A DNA stretch of 64,000 bases, from contig JAFGRK010000018.1 in assembly GCA_016935175.1 (NCBI GenBank), positions 44,773 through 108,772 of the forward strand, read 5' to 3'. Made by a program: the position numbers and the translations under genes. The notes beneath the pieces were generated by a model, which searched no databases, was not told the DNA's origin, and saw only the letters and a list, made by a program, of their open reading frames with translations. Below are positions 18,415 through 27,719 of the stretch, in pieces. Each line of letters starts with the position of its first letter. Position 1 is the stretch's first letter. The stretch is from Candidatus Woesearchaeota archaeon (GTDB lineage: Archaea; Nanobdellota; Nanobdellia; Woesearchaeales; SM23-78).

Positions 18415-18539
18415 TCAGGATTAATAAGGGCAATAAACAGCCAGTAAGAATGACCAAGGTTAAGTTATCATAAGCACTTACTCATCACAAAGGCACTAAA
18501 TCATCACTTTCATAGATTGCATAAGAGGCTAAAAAACCA

Positions 18540-20807
18540 ATGGCCACTGAAAAAGACCAATTATCGCAGCTAAGGGCAAAGTATGAGAAGCAGATACAAA
18601 AGAGCTTTGGCGAGAAATCAGACCACAGGGGCAGCCCTGGGAAGCCAGAGGACCAGCCCCTGACTTCAAAAGATTATGATGAGTTCAAGAAAGAAAACCT
18701 ATCTGCACATCTTTCTGCTTATGAGAAGCTATGCAACTGGTCAGAGAAATTGCTGAAGGCAGAGCCTGACAAAAAAAAGCTTCCTGAGCTTGAAGAGGCA
18801 ATCAAGATATGCCACTTGAACGTCACGCCACAAGGAGTGACCAGCCTTTCTTTGACAGCGCCATTGATAGTAGCCTTAGGCCTGATAACCATAACTTACC
18901 TAATCCCTTCTTTTATATCGCCTGGAAGCGGCAGCATGTTCTTTGTAATGTTCGGGCTATTCGCAGCAGCAGGGATGATAATACCCATCCAAAAGATGCC
19001 TTTTTTTCTTGCCAATAACTGGAGGATGAAAGCAAGCAACCAGATGGTACTTTCCATATTCTACATAGTCACTTACATGAGGCACACCAGCAACCTTGAG
19101 AGGGCTATCAGCTTTGCAGCAGAGCACCTAGCCCCGCCTCTCTCATTAGATCTGAAAAAAGTGCTTTGGGACATAGAGTCTGAGAAATTTGACTCGCTAA
19201 AGGAAAGCCTTGATGACTACCTCCAGACATGGAGAAAATACAACATGGAATTCATAGAGGGGATGCACCTGATAGAGTCATCCCTTTACGAGACCAACGA
19301 AGGAAGAAGGCTTGATGCCCTTGATAGGGGCTTGAACGTGATACTAGAGGAGACTTATGAGAAGATGCTCCACTACGCCCATAATCTCAAAGGTCCGCTT
19401 ACAACTCTGCACATGCTAGGGATCATCTTGCCAATATTGGGGATGGTAATCCTGCCGTTGATGGTAAGCTTCATGCCAGAGGTCAAGTGGTACCATTTGC
19501 TTGTGATTTACAATATAGTCCTTCCAGTGCTTGTTTTCTATTTGTCAAGGACCATCCTCTCTACTCGCCCAACAGGCTATGGCGAGAGTGACATCTCAGA
19601 GACCAATAAGGAGCTGAAAAAATTCAAGTACATACTCATACCTGTTGGCAAGGAAGAGCTCAGGCTCAGCCCCGCAGTCGTTTCAACCATAATATTTATC
19701 GTCTTGTTTTTCATAGGCATAATACCTTTACTGATGCACGCCCTCAGCCCTAACTTTGACTTGGCATTAGTGGATGATGGGTATGAAAGGGGGATCAAAG
19801 TTATAAACGAGCCAACCCACCCTTCAGCAAGCTTTTATTTCTTAGGCTATAGGGAAGAGATATTCAACGGGGAAACTACTGGCAATTTTGTAGGGCCTTT
19901 TGGCATTGGCGCAACAGTACTAAGCATGTTTGTGGTGCTCGCAATAGGCCTAGGGGTGGGGCTTTATTACAGCTTCAGGAGCAAGAACGTAATAAAGATA
20001 AGGGAGCAATCAAAGGCCTTAGAGCAGGAATTTGCATCTGCACTCTTCCAGCTTGGCAACAGGCTAGGGGACGGCTTGCCTGCAGAGATAGCCTTTGGCA
20101 AAGTATCTGAGGTGATGGAAGGAACCCTTAGCGGCAAGTTCTTTGAATTGGTGAGCATCAACATCTCAAAGCTAGGAATGAGCGTGGAGCAGGCCATATT
20201 TGACCCGAAAAGAGGAGCATTAGTCTATTACCCTTCCAACCTGATAGAGAGCAGCATGAAAGTTTTGGTTGAGAGCAGCAAGAAAGGTCCCACCATAGCA
20301 AGCCAGGCAATAATCAATGTTGCTGAGTACATAAAGCAGATCCACCGAGTTGATGAGAGGCTAAAGGACTTGATGGCTGACATCATAAGCAGCATGAAAA
20401 GCCAGGTACGATTCCTCACTCCTGCCATCGCAGGAATAGTCGTAGGCATAACTAGCATGATAACCCAGATACTAGGCCACTTAGCAATAAGGCTCTCAAC
20501 ACTTTCATCAGAGGCAAGCGCTGCCAATGTCGGAGCAGGCTCAAGCATACTAGGGCTTTTCGGCACAGGCATACCAACTTATTATTTCCAGATAGTTGTA
20601 GGATCCTATGTTGTCGAGATAACCTTCATAATATCAGTGCTTCTTAACGGCATAGAGAATGGGAGCGACAAGCTAAGCGAAAGGTTTGTGGTAGGCGATA
20701 ACATGGTCAAGACTACCATAACCTACATTGCCATATCACTATTGGTGACCTTGCTCTTCAGCGTGGTCGCAGGCTCAATCCTCACCAGCTTTAACACACC
20801 TGTCTAA
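18540..20807 (+). CDS. TadC/ArlJ/T2SSF-like membrane platform protein, apparently duplicated domain
   Basis: 755 aa; two halves each with cytosolic helical region (LERAISFAAEHLAPPLSLDLKKVL; LFQLGNRLGDGLPAEIAFGKVSEVM) followed by TM segments; directly downstream of ATPase. Confidence 0.75.
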   Translation: MATEKDQLSQLRAKYEKQIQKSFGEKSDHRGSPGKPEDQPLTSKDYDEFKKENLSAHLSAYEKLCNWSEKLLKAEPDKKKLPELEEAIKICHLNVTPQGVTSLSLTAPLIVALGLITITYLIPSFISPGSGSMFFVMFGLFAAAGMIIPIQKMPFFLANNWRMKASNQMVLSIFYIVTYMRHTSNLERAISFAAEHLAPPLSLDLKKVLWDIESEKFDSLKESLDDYLQTWRKYNMEFIEGMHLIESSLYETNEGRRLDALDRGLNVILEETYEKMLHYAHNLKGPLTTLHMLGIILPILGMVILPLMVSFMPEVKWYHLLVIYNIVLPVLVFYLSRTILSTRPTGYGESDISETNKELKKFKYILIPVGKEELRLSPAVVSTIIFIVLFFIGIIPLLMHALSPNFDLALVDDGYERGIKVINEPTHPSASFYFLGYREEIFNGETTGNFVGPFGIGATVLSMFVVLAIGLGVGLYYSFRSKNVIKIREQSKALEQEFASALFQLGNRLGDGLPAEIAFGKVSEVMEGTLSGKFFELVSINISKLGMSVEQAIFDPKRGALVYYPSNLIESSMKVLVESSKKGPTIASQAIINVAEYIKQIHRVDERLKDLMADIISSMKSQVRFLTPAIAGIVVGITSMITQILGHLAIRLSTLSSEASAANVGAGSSILGLFGTGIPTYYFQIVVGSYVVEITFIISVLLNGIENGSDKLSERFVVGDNMVKTTITYIAISLLVTLLFSVVAGSILTSFNTPV

Positions 20808-20828
20808 AGAAATACAATTGTCTAATAA

Positions 20829-21335
20829 TCACCTAATGAATCCGCCCACAGAAACTAAGTAAACACTATTCTTAAGAAACTCATCATTTACCAGGATGTG
20901 GGCTGGAGGCCAATCCCACCTAAGATGAAAACCATTATCTGCCATTAGCTTACTTATGTTAATGCCTGAAGCTTCAGGGTTGCTGACAATAAGCTCTAGA
21001 CTTTTTTCGCTCAGTGCGAGTCTTTCCTCCTCTCTATGGATTTTCCTTGCCTTAGGCTGCCAATACCTAGGATTATACCATTGCCTTGGGCTTTGCCATT
21101 TAGGATGGGACTTTCTGATTCTCTCAGAAAATTGACCTACATTAAACTCAGTGAAGATTAGAAAGACTCCTTTGTTTAAGTCTAGAATTTCATCAATCAA
21201 GGGAGCATCAGGCGGGCATCCTTGCTTCTTCCCATAGTTAGGGCAACCATTCGGATGCCCATAAAAAGGATGTAGGCAAAGGTTCTGGAACTTCTTGCTG
21301 TATTCAAGCTTACTAGGATCAATCTCCTTTATCAT
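20829..21335 (-). CDS. DUF2284-like Cys-rich predicted metal-binding protein
   Basis: LCLHPFYGHPNGCPNYGKKQGCPPDAP cysteine cluster. Confidence 0.5.
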   Translation of the reverse strand: MIKEIDPSKLEYSKKFQNLCLHPFYGHPNGCPNYGKKQGCPPDAPLIDEILDLNKGVFLIFTEFNVGQFSERIRKSHPKWQSPRQWYNPRYWQPKARKIHREEERLALSEKSLELIVSNPEASGINISKLMADNGFHLRWDWPPAHILVNDEFLKNSVYLVSVGGFIR

Positions 21336-21378
21336 TCAGTAAAGAAACCAGCAATCGCTTATAAATGTTAGGGAAGGC

Positions 21379-21744
21379 TCAGAGTATAATCTCTTCGCCA
21401 AGCTTAATCCTGTCAGTCTTAATCCTGTAGGAATTCTGGTAAAGAACATCCCCGATGGCAGCCCTGAATATCCTTGTGCTAACAGAATATTTCTCTTTCA
21501 TGTACTTGTTGAGCATTTTAGCAGCGCTCAAGCTTCTGGCAACCCAGATACCTCCATAATCGCCTTTTCCAGGAACAACCTTTTCTCTTGGAAGAAAATA
21601 CCACTCTCCTTCAGGATAGATGATTATGTTAGGGTTCCTGCGCAAGCCCAATGATTTCATGTCTTTAGTTACGACTTTGTAAGCAGCAGAAACAGCATTC
21701 TCCAAGCCAAGCTTACTGCCTTTATTGCTTTGCCTTTTTTTCAT
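21379..21744 (-). CDS. Conserved hypothetical protein (121 aa)
   Basis: Open reading frame with coding-like composition; no recognised family. Confidence 0.5.
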   Translation of the reverse strand: MKKRQSNKGSKLGLENAVSAAYKVVTKDMKSLGLRRNPNIIIYPEGEWYFLPREKVVPGKGDYGGIWVARSLSAAKMLNKYMKEKYSVSTRIFRAAIGDVLYQNSYRIKTDRIKLGEEIIL

Positions 21745-21748
21745 GAAA

Positions 21749-21864
21749 TGGGCCGGGTGGGATTTGAACCCACGACACCACGGTTTCCAGTAGCCAAAGC
21801 AGCTGCCTTTGCTGCCTTGCGCTAAACTTCAGCCGTGTGCTCTCCCAGTCTGAGCTACCAGCCC
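21749..21864 (-). tRNA. tRNA-Phe(GAA) with about 42-nt intron at 37/38
   Basis: GGGCTGG...CCGGCCC acceptor; D arm TAGCTCAGACTGGGAGAGC; anticodon stem CACGG/CCGTG; loop C-T-GAA-G...A; T arm GTGGGTTCAAATCCCAC. Confidence 0.9.
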
Positions 21865-21921
21865 AAGTTTTTAGGAAAAACTTGACAAAAACATAGGCTA
21901 TTCGACTTTCAGTCGAATAGC
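21865..21921 (-). promoter_or_regulatory. Two perfect hairpins forming the 5' leader of pre-tRNA-Phe
   Basis: AAGTTTTT-AGG-AAAAACTT (21865-21883) and GCTATTCGACT-TTC-AGTCGAATAGC (21897-21921); TATA-like ATTTATAAAT at about 21940. Confidence 0.5.
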
Positions 21922-21982
21922 AGCTGTGACTTAAAGGGGATTTATAAATCTTTTCCAGCCATTGCTCTCATCGCCCTAGAGC

Positions 21983-22552
21983 CTAGAAGCCTTTATGGGT
22001 CTTGATGTATTCCAGGAGCTCTGGTAAGATGAGTGGCTTTCCATCCACTAAGACGTACCTGAAAGGCATGATTACTGACTCTCCTGGGGCAATATCAATC
22101 TCAACCTCATCCTGGAACTTGAGCTCATCCATGCTTTTGCCGTCAATTATCTGCTTACAGACGTAGACTGCGTTGTCTGTTGGGAACTGCTCCTCGCCAA
22201 TGTTCCTTCGCTCTAAGCCTTCGAGAATCAGCTCTTCCTTTGTCCTTTTTCTTGGAGGATTGTCTCCTAGGATTCCGCCGAATATAAGGAAATCAAACAC
22301 TTTCGCATCTTCTGCGCTTAGGGTTTTATCTGCCTCCGGGTCAAGCACGCACATATTTGTAAAGCCAATCTCAGGCAAGTCTTTTATGCTCTTGGTATAG
22401 CACTCTCCAAATGGCTTTAGCTTTTCAGCCTGGCTCTTGTTAAGGTTAGTGAACACCAGGTTTTCCTTGCCAACAATGCTGGAGATGTGCTGGTATTCCA
22501 GGAAGCACCACTTGTAAAGCCTTTTTTCCATGTGCTCAATAATATATTTCAT
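21983..22552 (-). CDS. SPOUT-like methyltransferase (SFM1/DUF431-like family)
   Basis: KYIIEHMEKRLYKWCFLEYQHISSIVG..., FDFLIFGGILGDNPPRKRTKEL, MPFRYVLVDGKPLILPELLEYI. Confidence 0.75.
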   Translation of the reverse strand: MKYIIEHMEKRLYKWCFLEYQHISSIVGKENLVFTNLNKSQAEKLKPFGECYTKSIKDLPEIGFTNMCVLDPEADKTLSAEDAKVFDFLIFGGILGDNPPRKRTKEELILEGLERRNIGEEQFPTDNAVYVCKQIIDGKSMDELKFQDEVEIDIAPGESVIMPFRYVLVDGKPLILPELLEYIKTHKGF

Positions 22553-22602
22553 CTTTTATCACACTATAGCTATTAACATCTTGCTGTTAGCATCTTGCTG
22601 CT

Positions 22603-24357
22603 TTATTCTAAATAAGAGAATCTGTAAGCCTTTTTTAAGTATTCCTTTACCATCCTGTGGCTGTTGAAATAAGCAGCATTCCTTATTGCTCCCCGCATCA
22701 TCTCGATGTACTTGTCAGGATTATTTATGCCAGGTATTATCTCTTCTTTTAGGGTTTTATAAAAGTCTTTCATGTCAGCATGGTCGTCGCTCTTCCACCG
22801 GTTTTCGGCAGTAGGCTCTGCTCCTATCTCCCATACTCCTTGCCTTGCCACTCTACTGCCTCCTCTGCCTCTTTTTTTCTTTTCAACCTCTGCAACCCAG
22901 CCATCAAGTGTAGAGCCTGTTGGAACGCCATTGTGTGCTGCTTTCATGCCTGAGGTGCCTGAAGCTTCATGAGGCCTTCTTGGAAGATTAAGCCAGACAT
23001 CGCTTCCCTGGGTCATTAGCATGCCTATTGCCATGTTATAATCCTCAATAAAGGCTGCGTTTAAATTGCCATCAAGAGACGCTGCCTGGTGAAGAACATA
23101 AGCTAGTAAATCTGCTGCTGGCCCGTCCCTTGGGTGAGGCTTGCCTGCATATATTGGCTGGGCTTTCCCATTGCAAATTTCTACAAGTGTATCCTTATCC
23201 CAGAATGGCATGCCTGCCCTTTTGTATTCTGCAATCCTCCTTGCAAAGCCTAGCGCTACCTGGTTCTTGTCAAGCCTTTTGCCTAAAGAGTTGTTTCCTG
23301 AATTAATAAAATCAATTAGCCTTGACTTGGTTTTGTTATGAGCTTCCAGTATTTCAGATCCAGGGATGTTCTTCTCATTAATCAATAGCTCAGGGTCAAG
23401 CCTCCAACCAGGGATATACTTATCATAAACCTCTTGGAATTCTGGAGAGGCCCAGGTGAGCGAATGGATGCCATTAGTTATATAATCAATCTCGTGATTA
23501 GGGAACATTTCTTTTGACACGTCTCCGTGCATCTTGGATACGCCATTAGCATACCTGCTCATGTTAAGGGCAAGTGCAGTCATGTTAAGGATGTAAGGCC
23601 CTGCTAGTGCTTCTAGGTCAAACCCTTTTTCATAGCCATTCATCATTGAGCTTATCTTGCCATGGTGGAACCTATCATGGCCAGCAGGTACTGGGGTGTG
23701 AGTTGTGAACACAGTCTTGTCCTTGGCTTTTTGCTTGCCATAGGTCCTCATCAGCTCAAGGGTTGCAAAAGCCCCATGGCCTTCGTTGAGGTGAAATACT
23801 TCTGGCAAAGGGAACTTTTCAGGGTATTTCTTGTTGAGCTGATGCACCATCCTTACTCCGCCGATGCCAAGTATCATCTCCTGGGCTATTCGCCAATAAT
23901 TATTGTCATTGCATTCCTGCTTGTAAAGCCATTGGGTTATCTCCTCATCCCAGTAAGGGTTTCCTACCCCGTTTGTGGCTAGGTAGATGATTGGGTTAGT
24001 GAAGCCTGTGATACCTTTTTGCTCGTAAAGCCAGGACTTTACCTTTACATCCCTACCTTCAATATTGACTTTCACTACTTCATCAAGCTCAACCATATAT
24101 TTCTCAGGCTCAAAATCCTGCGGCAGCACTATCTGGCGGTTATTCTCAATCTTTTGCTTGAAATAGCCCCTGTTATAAAGAAGGCTTACCCCGATTATAG
24201 GTGCTTCCAAGTCAGAGGCTGACTTCATGAAATCACCTGCAAGCACTCCAAGTCCTCCAGAATATGTTGGTATTTCTGGCTTTACGCCTATCTCCATGCA
24301 GAAATATGCTGCTGCAGGCTTGCCATTGTCATGTCTGCCTGGGTTATCTAAGCTCAA
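22603..24357 (-). CDS. glgP: Alpha-glucan (glycogen/maltodextrin) phosphorylase
   Basis: AYFCMEIGVKPEIPTYSGGLGVLAGDFMKSASDLEAPIIGVSLLY; FHLNEGHGAFATLEL; EASGTSGMKAAHNGV. Confidence 0.85.
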   Translation of the reverse strand: MSLDNPGRHDNGKPAAAYFCMEIGVKPEIPTYSGGLGVLAGDFMKSASDLEAPIIGVSLLYNRGYFKQKIENNRQIVLPQDFEPEKYMVELDEVVKVNIEGRDVKVKSWLYEQKGITGFTNPIIYLATNGVGNPYWDEEITQWLYKQECNDNNYWRIAQEMILGIGGVRMVHQLNKKYPEKFPLPEVFHLNEGHGAFATLELMRTYGKQKAKDKTVFTTHTPVPAGHDRFHHGKISSMMNGYEKGFDLEALAGPYILNMTALALNMSRYANGVSKMHGDVSKEMFPNHEIDYITNGIHSLTWASPEFQEVYDKYIPGWRLDPELLINEKNIPGSEILEAHNKTKSRLIDFINSGNNSLGKRLDKNQVALGFARRIAEYKRAGMPFWDKDTLVEICNGKAQPIYAGKPHPRDGPAADLLAYVLHQAASLDGNLNAAFIEDYNMAIGMLMTQGSDVWLNLPRRPHEASGTSGMKAAHNGVPTGSTLDGWVAEVEKKKRGRGGSRVARQGVWEIGAEPTAENRWKSDDHADMKDFYKTLKEEIIPGINNPDKYIEMMRGAIRNAAYFNSHRMVKEYLKKAYRFSYLE

Positions 24358-24394
24358 AAATCAATCCCTCCAATAAATCACTGATTCACTATGG

Positions 24395-26005
24395 TTAGTT
24401 ATCGCCCTTTGGCGGCTCTTCATTGGCTTCATCATTATTCTTGCTTTTCTTTTTCTTCTCTTTCAATTCAGGGCTTTTTAGCTTGTCAAAGGATTTTTCT
24501 CCTTTTATCAAGGAGATGATTACTTTATTCAGCTCGCTAACCTTTACCCTTACCTGCTTTTCGCTATCCCTGTCCCTTATGGTGACTGATGCAGGGCTTT
24601 TTTCTATTGTCTCAAAGTCAATTGTGACGCAGTAAGCAGTGCCTGCCTCTGCAGCCCTTAAATATCTTCGGCCAATTTGGCCTGCCTCGTCATAATTGCA
24701 CACCAATTCCTTGCTCAGCTCATCATAAATCTTCCTTGCCTTTTTGGTGAGCTCTTCTTTTTTCATTAATGGGAAAACTGCAACAGGAATTGGGCTGATT
24801 TGATAGGGAATCTTGAATATGGTCTTGCCTTCATCCTTTTCTTTCTTGTCATAGAACGTGTCAAGAAGCGCAAACGTGGGCCTGTCTGTGCCAAAGGCAA
24901 TCTCAAGCACATGAGGGATGTATTTTTGCCCTGTGGCCTCATCATGGGCTTCTAGCACTGTGCCGCTGAACTTGGCATGCTGCTTAAGGTCATAGTCTGT
25001 CCTGTCATGCACTCCGCACATCTCAACCCATCCAAAGCTCTTGGTAAGTATCTCAACGTCCCAGGCATCATCTGCATAGAATGCTTTTTCGTCAGGGAAG
25101 TGCTGCCTTAGTCTAATCCTCTCCTCTGGTATTCCCATGTTCTTGAAAAGCCTGTAAGCGACAGTGATGGTCCAGGCATAGGCCTGGCTCTTGAAGAACC
25201 CTTTTTTCAGGGCATCATTCACTTTTACTTTAGGCACTTCTTTTTTCTCTTCCTGGCTCTTATAATCCCAAAGAGGCAGGGTTTCATCTTTTACTTTCTT
25301 GAACTTGTCAAAGCTTGCTTTTAGCTCTTTTTTTATGAATAGTTGGGCTTCTGCCTGGGTGAACTCCCTCATTCTCACAACATGCTGGCGAGGGCTTATC
25401 TCATTCCTGAAAGCCTTGCCTATCTGAAACACTCCAAACACAGGCTGCTTCCTGAAGAAATCAGTGAACCTCATGAAAGGAAGATAAGTTGTGGTGGCTG
25501 TTTCTGGGCGATTATAAGCTTCCTGGTCAATGCCTACAGTGGTCTTCATCATCAGGTTATGCTTCTTTACCTCAGCTGAAAGCTCTCCGCCGCAGCTAGG
25601 GCACTTAATCTTTTTTTCTGCTATGAACTTCAAGTGCTCTTCTGGCTGCTTGAAATGCTTGGTCTCAGGATGGTCGCCAAGTAAGTGGTCAAGCCTGAAG
25701 TTTGACTTGCACTTAGAGCAAGAAATAATGGCATCTGTGAACCCTCCTAGGTGGCCTGAAGCCTCCCAGACCTTTCGCTCCATGACAATAGGGCATTCAA
25801 CCTCAAAGAATTCCTCTGCCTGAAGGGTCTTGCGGATGGCGTTCTCAACATTGTTCTTAAGAAGCTTGCCTAGGGGCGCATAGGTGTAGAACCCTGCTGT
25901 TCCCCCGTAAATCTCAGGCTCAGGGCCCCAAATATAGCCTTTCCTCTGCATAAAGCCAGTCAGCTCCTGCAAAAACTCCTTGCTGTCCTTCTCCTCCCCT
26001 GCCAT
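24395..26005 (-). CDS. glyS: Glycyl-tRNA synthetase (archaeal/eukaryotic type)
   Basis: GFMQRKGYIWGPEPEIYGGTAGFYTYAPLGKLLKNNVENAIR; RNEISPRQHVVRMREFTQAEAQ; VIEIAFGTDRP-like HVLEIAFGTDRPTFALL. Confidence 0.92.
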   Translation of the reverse strand: MAGEEKDSKEFLQELTGFMQRKGYIWGPEPEIYGGTAGFYTYAPLGKLLKNNVENAIRKTLQAEEFFEVECPIVMERKVWEASGHLGGFTDAIISCSKCKSNFRLDHLLGDHPETKHFKQPEEHLKFIAEKKIKCPSCGGELSAEVKKHNLMMKTTVGIDQEAYNRPETATTTYLPFMRFTDFFRKQPVFGVFQIGKAFRNEISPRQHVVRMREFTQAEAQLFIKKELKASFDKFKKVKDETLPLWDYKSQEEKKEVPKVKVNDALKKGFFKSQAYAWTITVAYRLFKNMGIPEERIRLRQHFPDEKAFYADDAWDVEILTKSFGWVEMCGVHDRTDYDLKQHAKFSGTVLEAHDEATGQKYIPHVLEIAFGTDRPTFALLDTFYDKKEKDEGKTIFKIPYQISPIPVAVFPLMKKEELTKKARKIYDELSKELVCNYDEAGQIGRRYLRAAEAGTAYCVTIDFETIEKSPASVTIRDRDSEKQVRVKVSELNKVIISLIKGEKSFDKLKSPELKEKKKKSKNNDEANEEPPKGDN

Positions 26006-26070
26006 AGACGATAATAGTGGTGGCGGTTTTATAAATTTATTGATAAATACAGCTAGAACTCAATCATATT

Positions 26071-27288
26071 TTAGCGAACAAGCCACTCAACTTGCTCTTG
26101 GTCCAGCTCAAGATAAGATGTGAGCCTCTCTGCCTCTTTCTTGTTCTTCTTGAACACAGGCTTGAGATAGGGCAGGGTGTCCTGCAATGCCCTTTTCTTG
26201 CTAGTATGGGTCTTATCAGCTATCTTCTCAGCAATGGCTTTCTTCTTAAGGTTCTTCTGCTTGGCTATCCATAGCTTAAGGATTCTGGTAGTGGGCTTGT
26301 AGGATATGAAGCTCTTGTATTTCTCATCCTTGGCAATGGCCACTCCTGCGCTGAGCAGGTTATAGCAGTAAACATAAAACCTGTAGTGCTGCCAGCGTAT
26401 AATCCTTCCCTTGAACACATCTGCCTTGCTTATGGCATCAAACCCTCTTGCCAGGTCAGCTGGCTTGGTATATTCACGGGGCATGTTCTCATCCATCCAC
26501 AAGAATACCTTATCAAGGTCCTCATCAACATTGTCAAAGGCTTTGAGAGCCACCTCGGCGTCTGTGGTTTTGAGCACTTTCATGAGCGCCTGGATGATGC
26601 TATCAGTCCTGTCTCTCTCATTGCTCATGGCCTCGACTTCTTTTCTAGTCAGCTTCTTGCCATCAGCTGCAAGGCTTTGCAAGTCATTGATAGCAGCCCT
26701 CATATCCCCTCCTGAGCTTCTGGCAATCATGGACAAGGCTTCCTCGTCATACTTGATGCTTTCTTCCCTGCAAATCTTCTTGAGATAGCTAAGGATGCTG
26801 GTGTAAGGCCTGGTCTTGAACTCAACCATCGCGCATTTCTTCCTAAGGCTTGCGAATTTCTGGTCATAAGGGTTATTTGCAACCATGATTATGGGATAAG
26901 CGCTGCTCTGTATAAGGCGAAGGATGGCTTGCACCCCTCCCCTGTCTTCCCTTCCTGTTATGCCGTCAAGCTCATCCACAAGTATTACTTTGCTCTTGAA
27001 GAAAAGGCTCATCTGCTTGGAAGCATTGCCAAGCAAGGAATCAATTTGGTCAGCATTCCTTGTGTCGCTAGCATTGATCTCAATCAGCTCAAGCCCAAGC
27101 TCATGCGCCAATGCATACACGCTGCTGGTCTTGCCTCCCCCGCTCTCTCCATAAAGGAGAAGGGCTTTTCCTTTCTTGAAATGAGTTACAAACTTCCTAA
27201 GCTCCTCAATAGCCTGAGCATGTCCTTCAATATCTGCAAGCTTCTTGGGATTATACTTCTTGGTCCAAGGCACAAAATCAGCGGGCAT
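26071..27288 (-). CDS. rfcL: Replication factor C large subunit
   Basis: PWTKKYNPKKLADIEGHAQAIEELRKFV...LLLYGESGGGKTSSVYALAHELGLELIEINASDTRN; VDELDGITG. Confidence 0.9.
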   Translation of the reverse strand: MPADFVPWTKKYNPKKLADIEGHAQAIEELRKFVTHFKKGKALLLYGESGGGKTSSVYALAHELGLELIEINASDTRNADQIDSLLGNASKQMSLFFKSKVILVDELDGITGREDRGGVQAILRLIQSSAYPIIMVANNPYDQKFASLRKKCAMVEFKTRPYTSILSYLKKICREESIKYDEEALSMIARSSGGDMRAAINDLQSLAADGKKLTRKEVEAMSNERDRTDSIIQALMKVLKTTDAEVALKAFDNVDEDLDKVFLWMDENMPREYTKPADLARGFDAISKADVFKGRIIRWQHYRFYVYCYNLLSAGVAIAKDEKYKSFISYKPTTRILKLWIAKQKNLKKKAIAEKIADKTHTSKKRALQDTLPYLKPVFKKNKKEAERLTSYLELDQEQVEWLVR

Positions 27289-27424
27289 GAAAGCTGAAAA
27301 CCAGGTGTAATTTATTAAGTTTGTCCAAACACCCTGATTTTCTCAAAACCTTTTTAAACCCTGCCCAAAGCCCATACCTAAGGCTATAGAATAGTCATAA
27401 AACCAGAATACAAAGGGTGATAAT

Positions 27425-27574
27425 ATGATTGAGTACGGAGAGTTCAAAGGCAACAAGATGATAATCCTAAAGAGAGATGAGAATGACAAGTTCCCATTCC
27501 AGTTCGGCAAGGGAAAAGCCAAGCTTATAGTTGATAACTACGAGGCGATAAAGCAATTCGCCGAGGAAGAATAA
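27425..27574 (+). CDS. Small protein, 49 aa (not in supplied ORF track)
   Basis: ATG at 27425: MIEYGEFKGNKMIILKRDENDKFPFQFGKGKAKLIVDNYEAIKQFAEEE*; preceded by AAGGGTGATAAT. Confidence 0.7.
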   Translation: MIEYGEFKGNKMIILKRDENDKFPFQFGKGKAKLIVDNYEAIKQFAEEE

Positions 27575-27600
27575 TTCTAAAATAAAAGCCTAGAATAAAA

Positions 27601-27614
27601 ACTACGGCTGCCGG
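27601..27614. repeat. Direct repeat of tRNA-Gly 3' end (copy 2; copy 1 at 27718-27731)
   Basis: ACTACGGCTGCCGG identical at 27601-27614 and 27718-27731. Confidence 0.85.
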
Positions 27615-27719
27615 CAGACAAAAATCGTTACACGATCGTTGATTCGTCAACTTTGCAGTTGTCGAGGACAAAAACATTTCACAATTTTTGGGCCGCCAGC
27701 CTCCGTTCGCTTTGCTTAC

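Noticed and set aside
22570-22602. Short tandem repeat TTAACATCTTGCTGTTAGCATCTTGCTG
   Set aside because: Only two imperfect copies in a short intergene; probably a minor slippage duplication.
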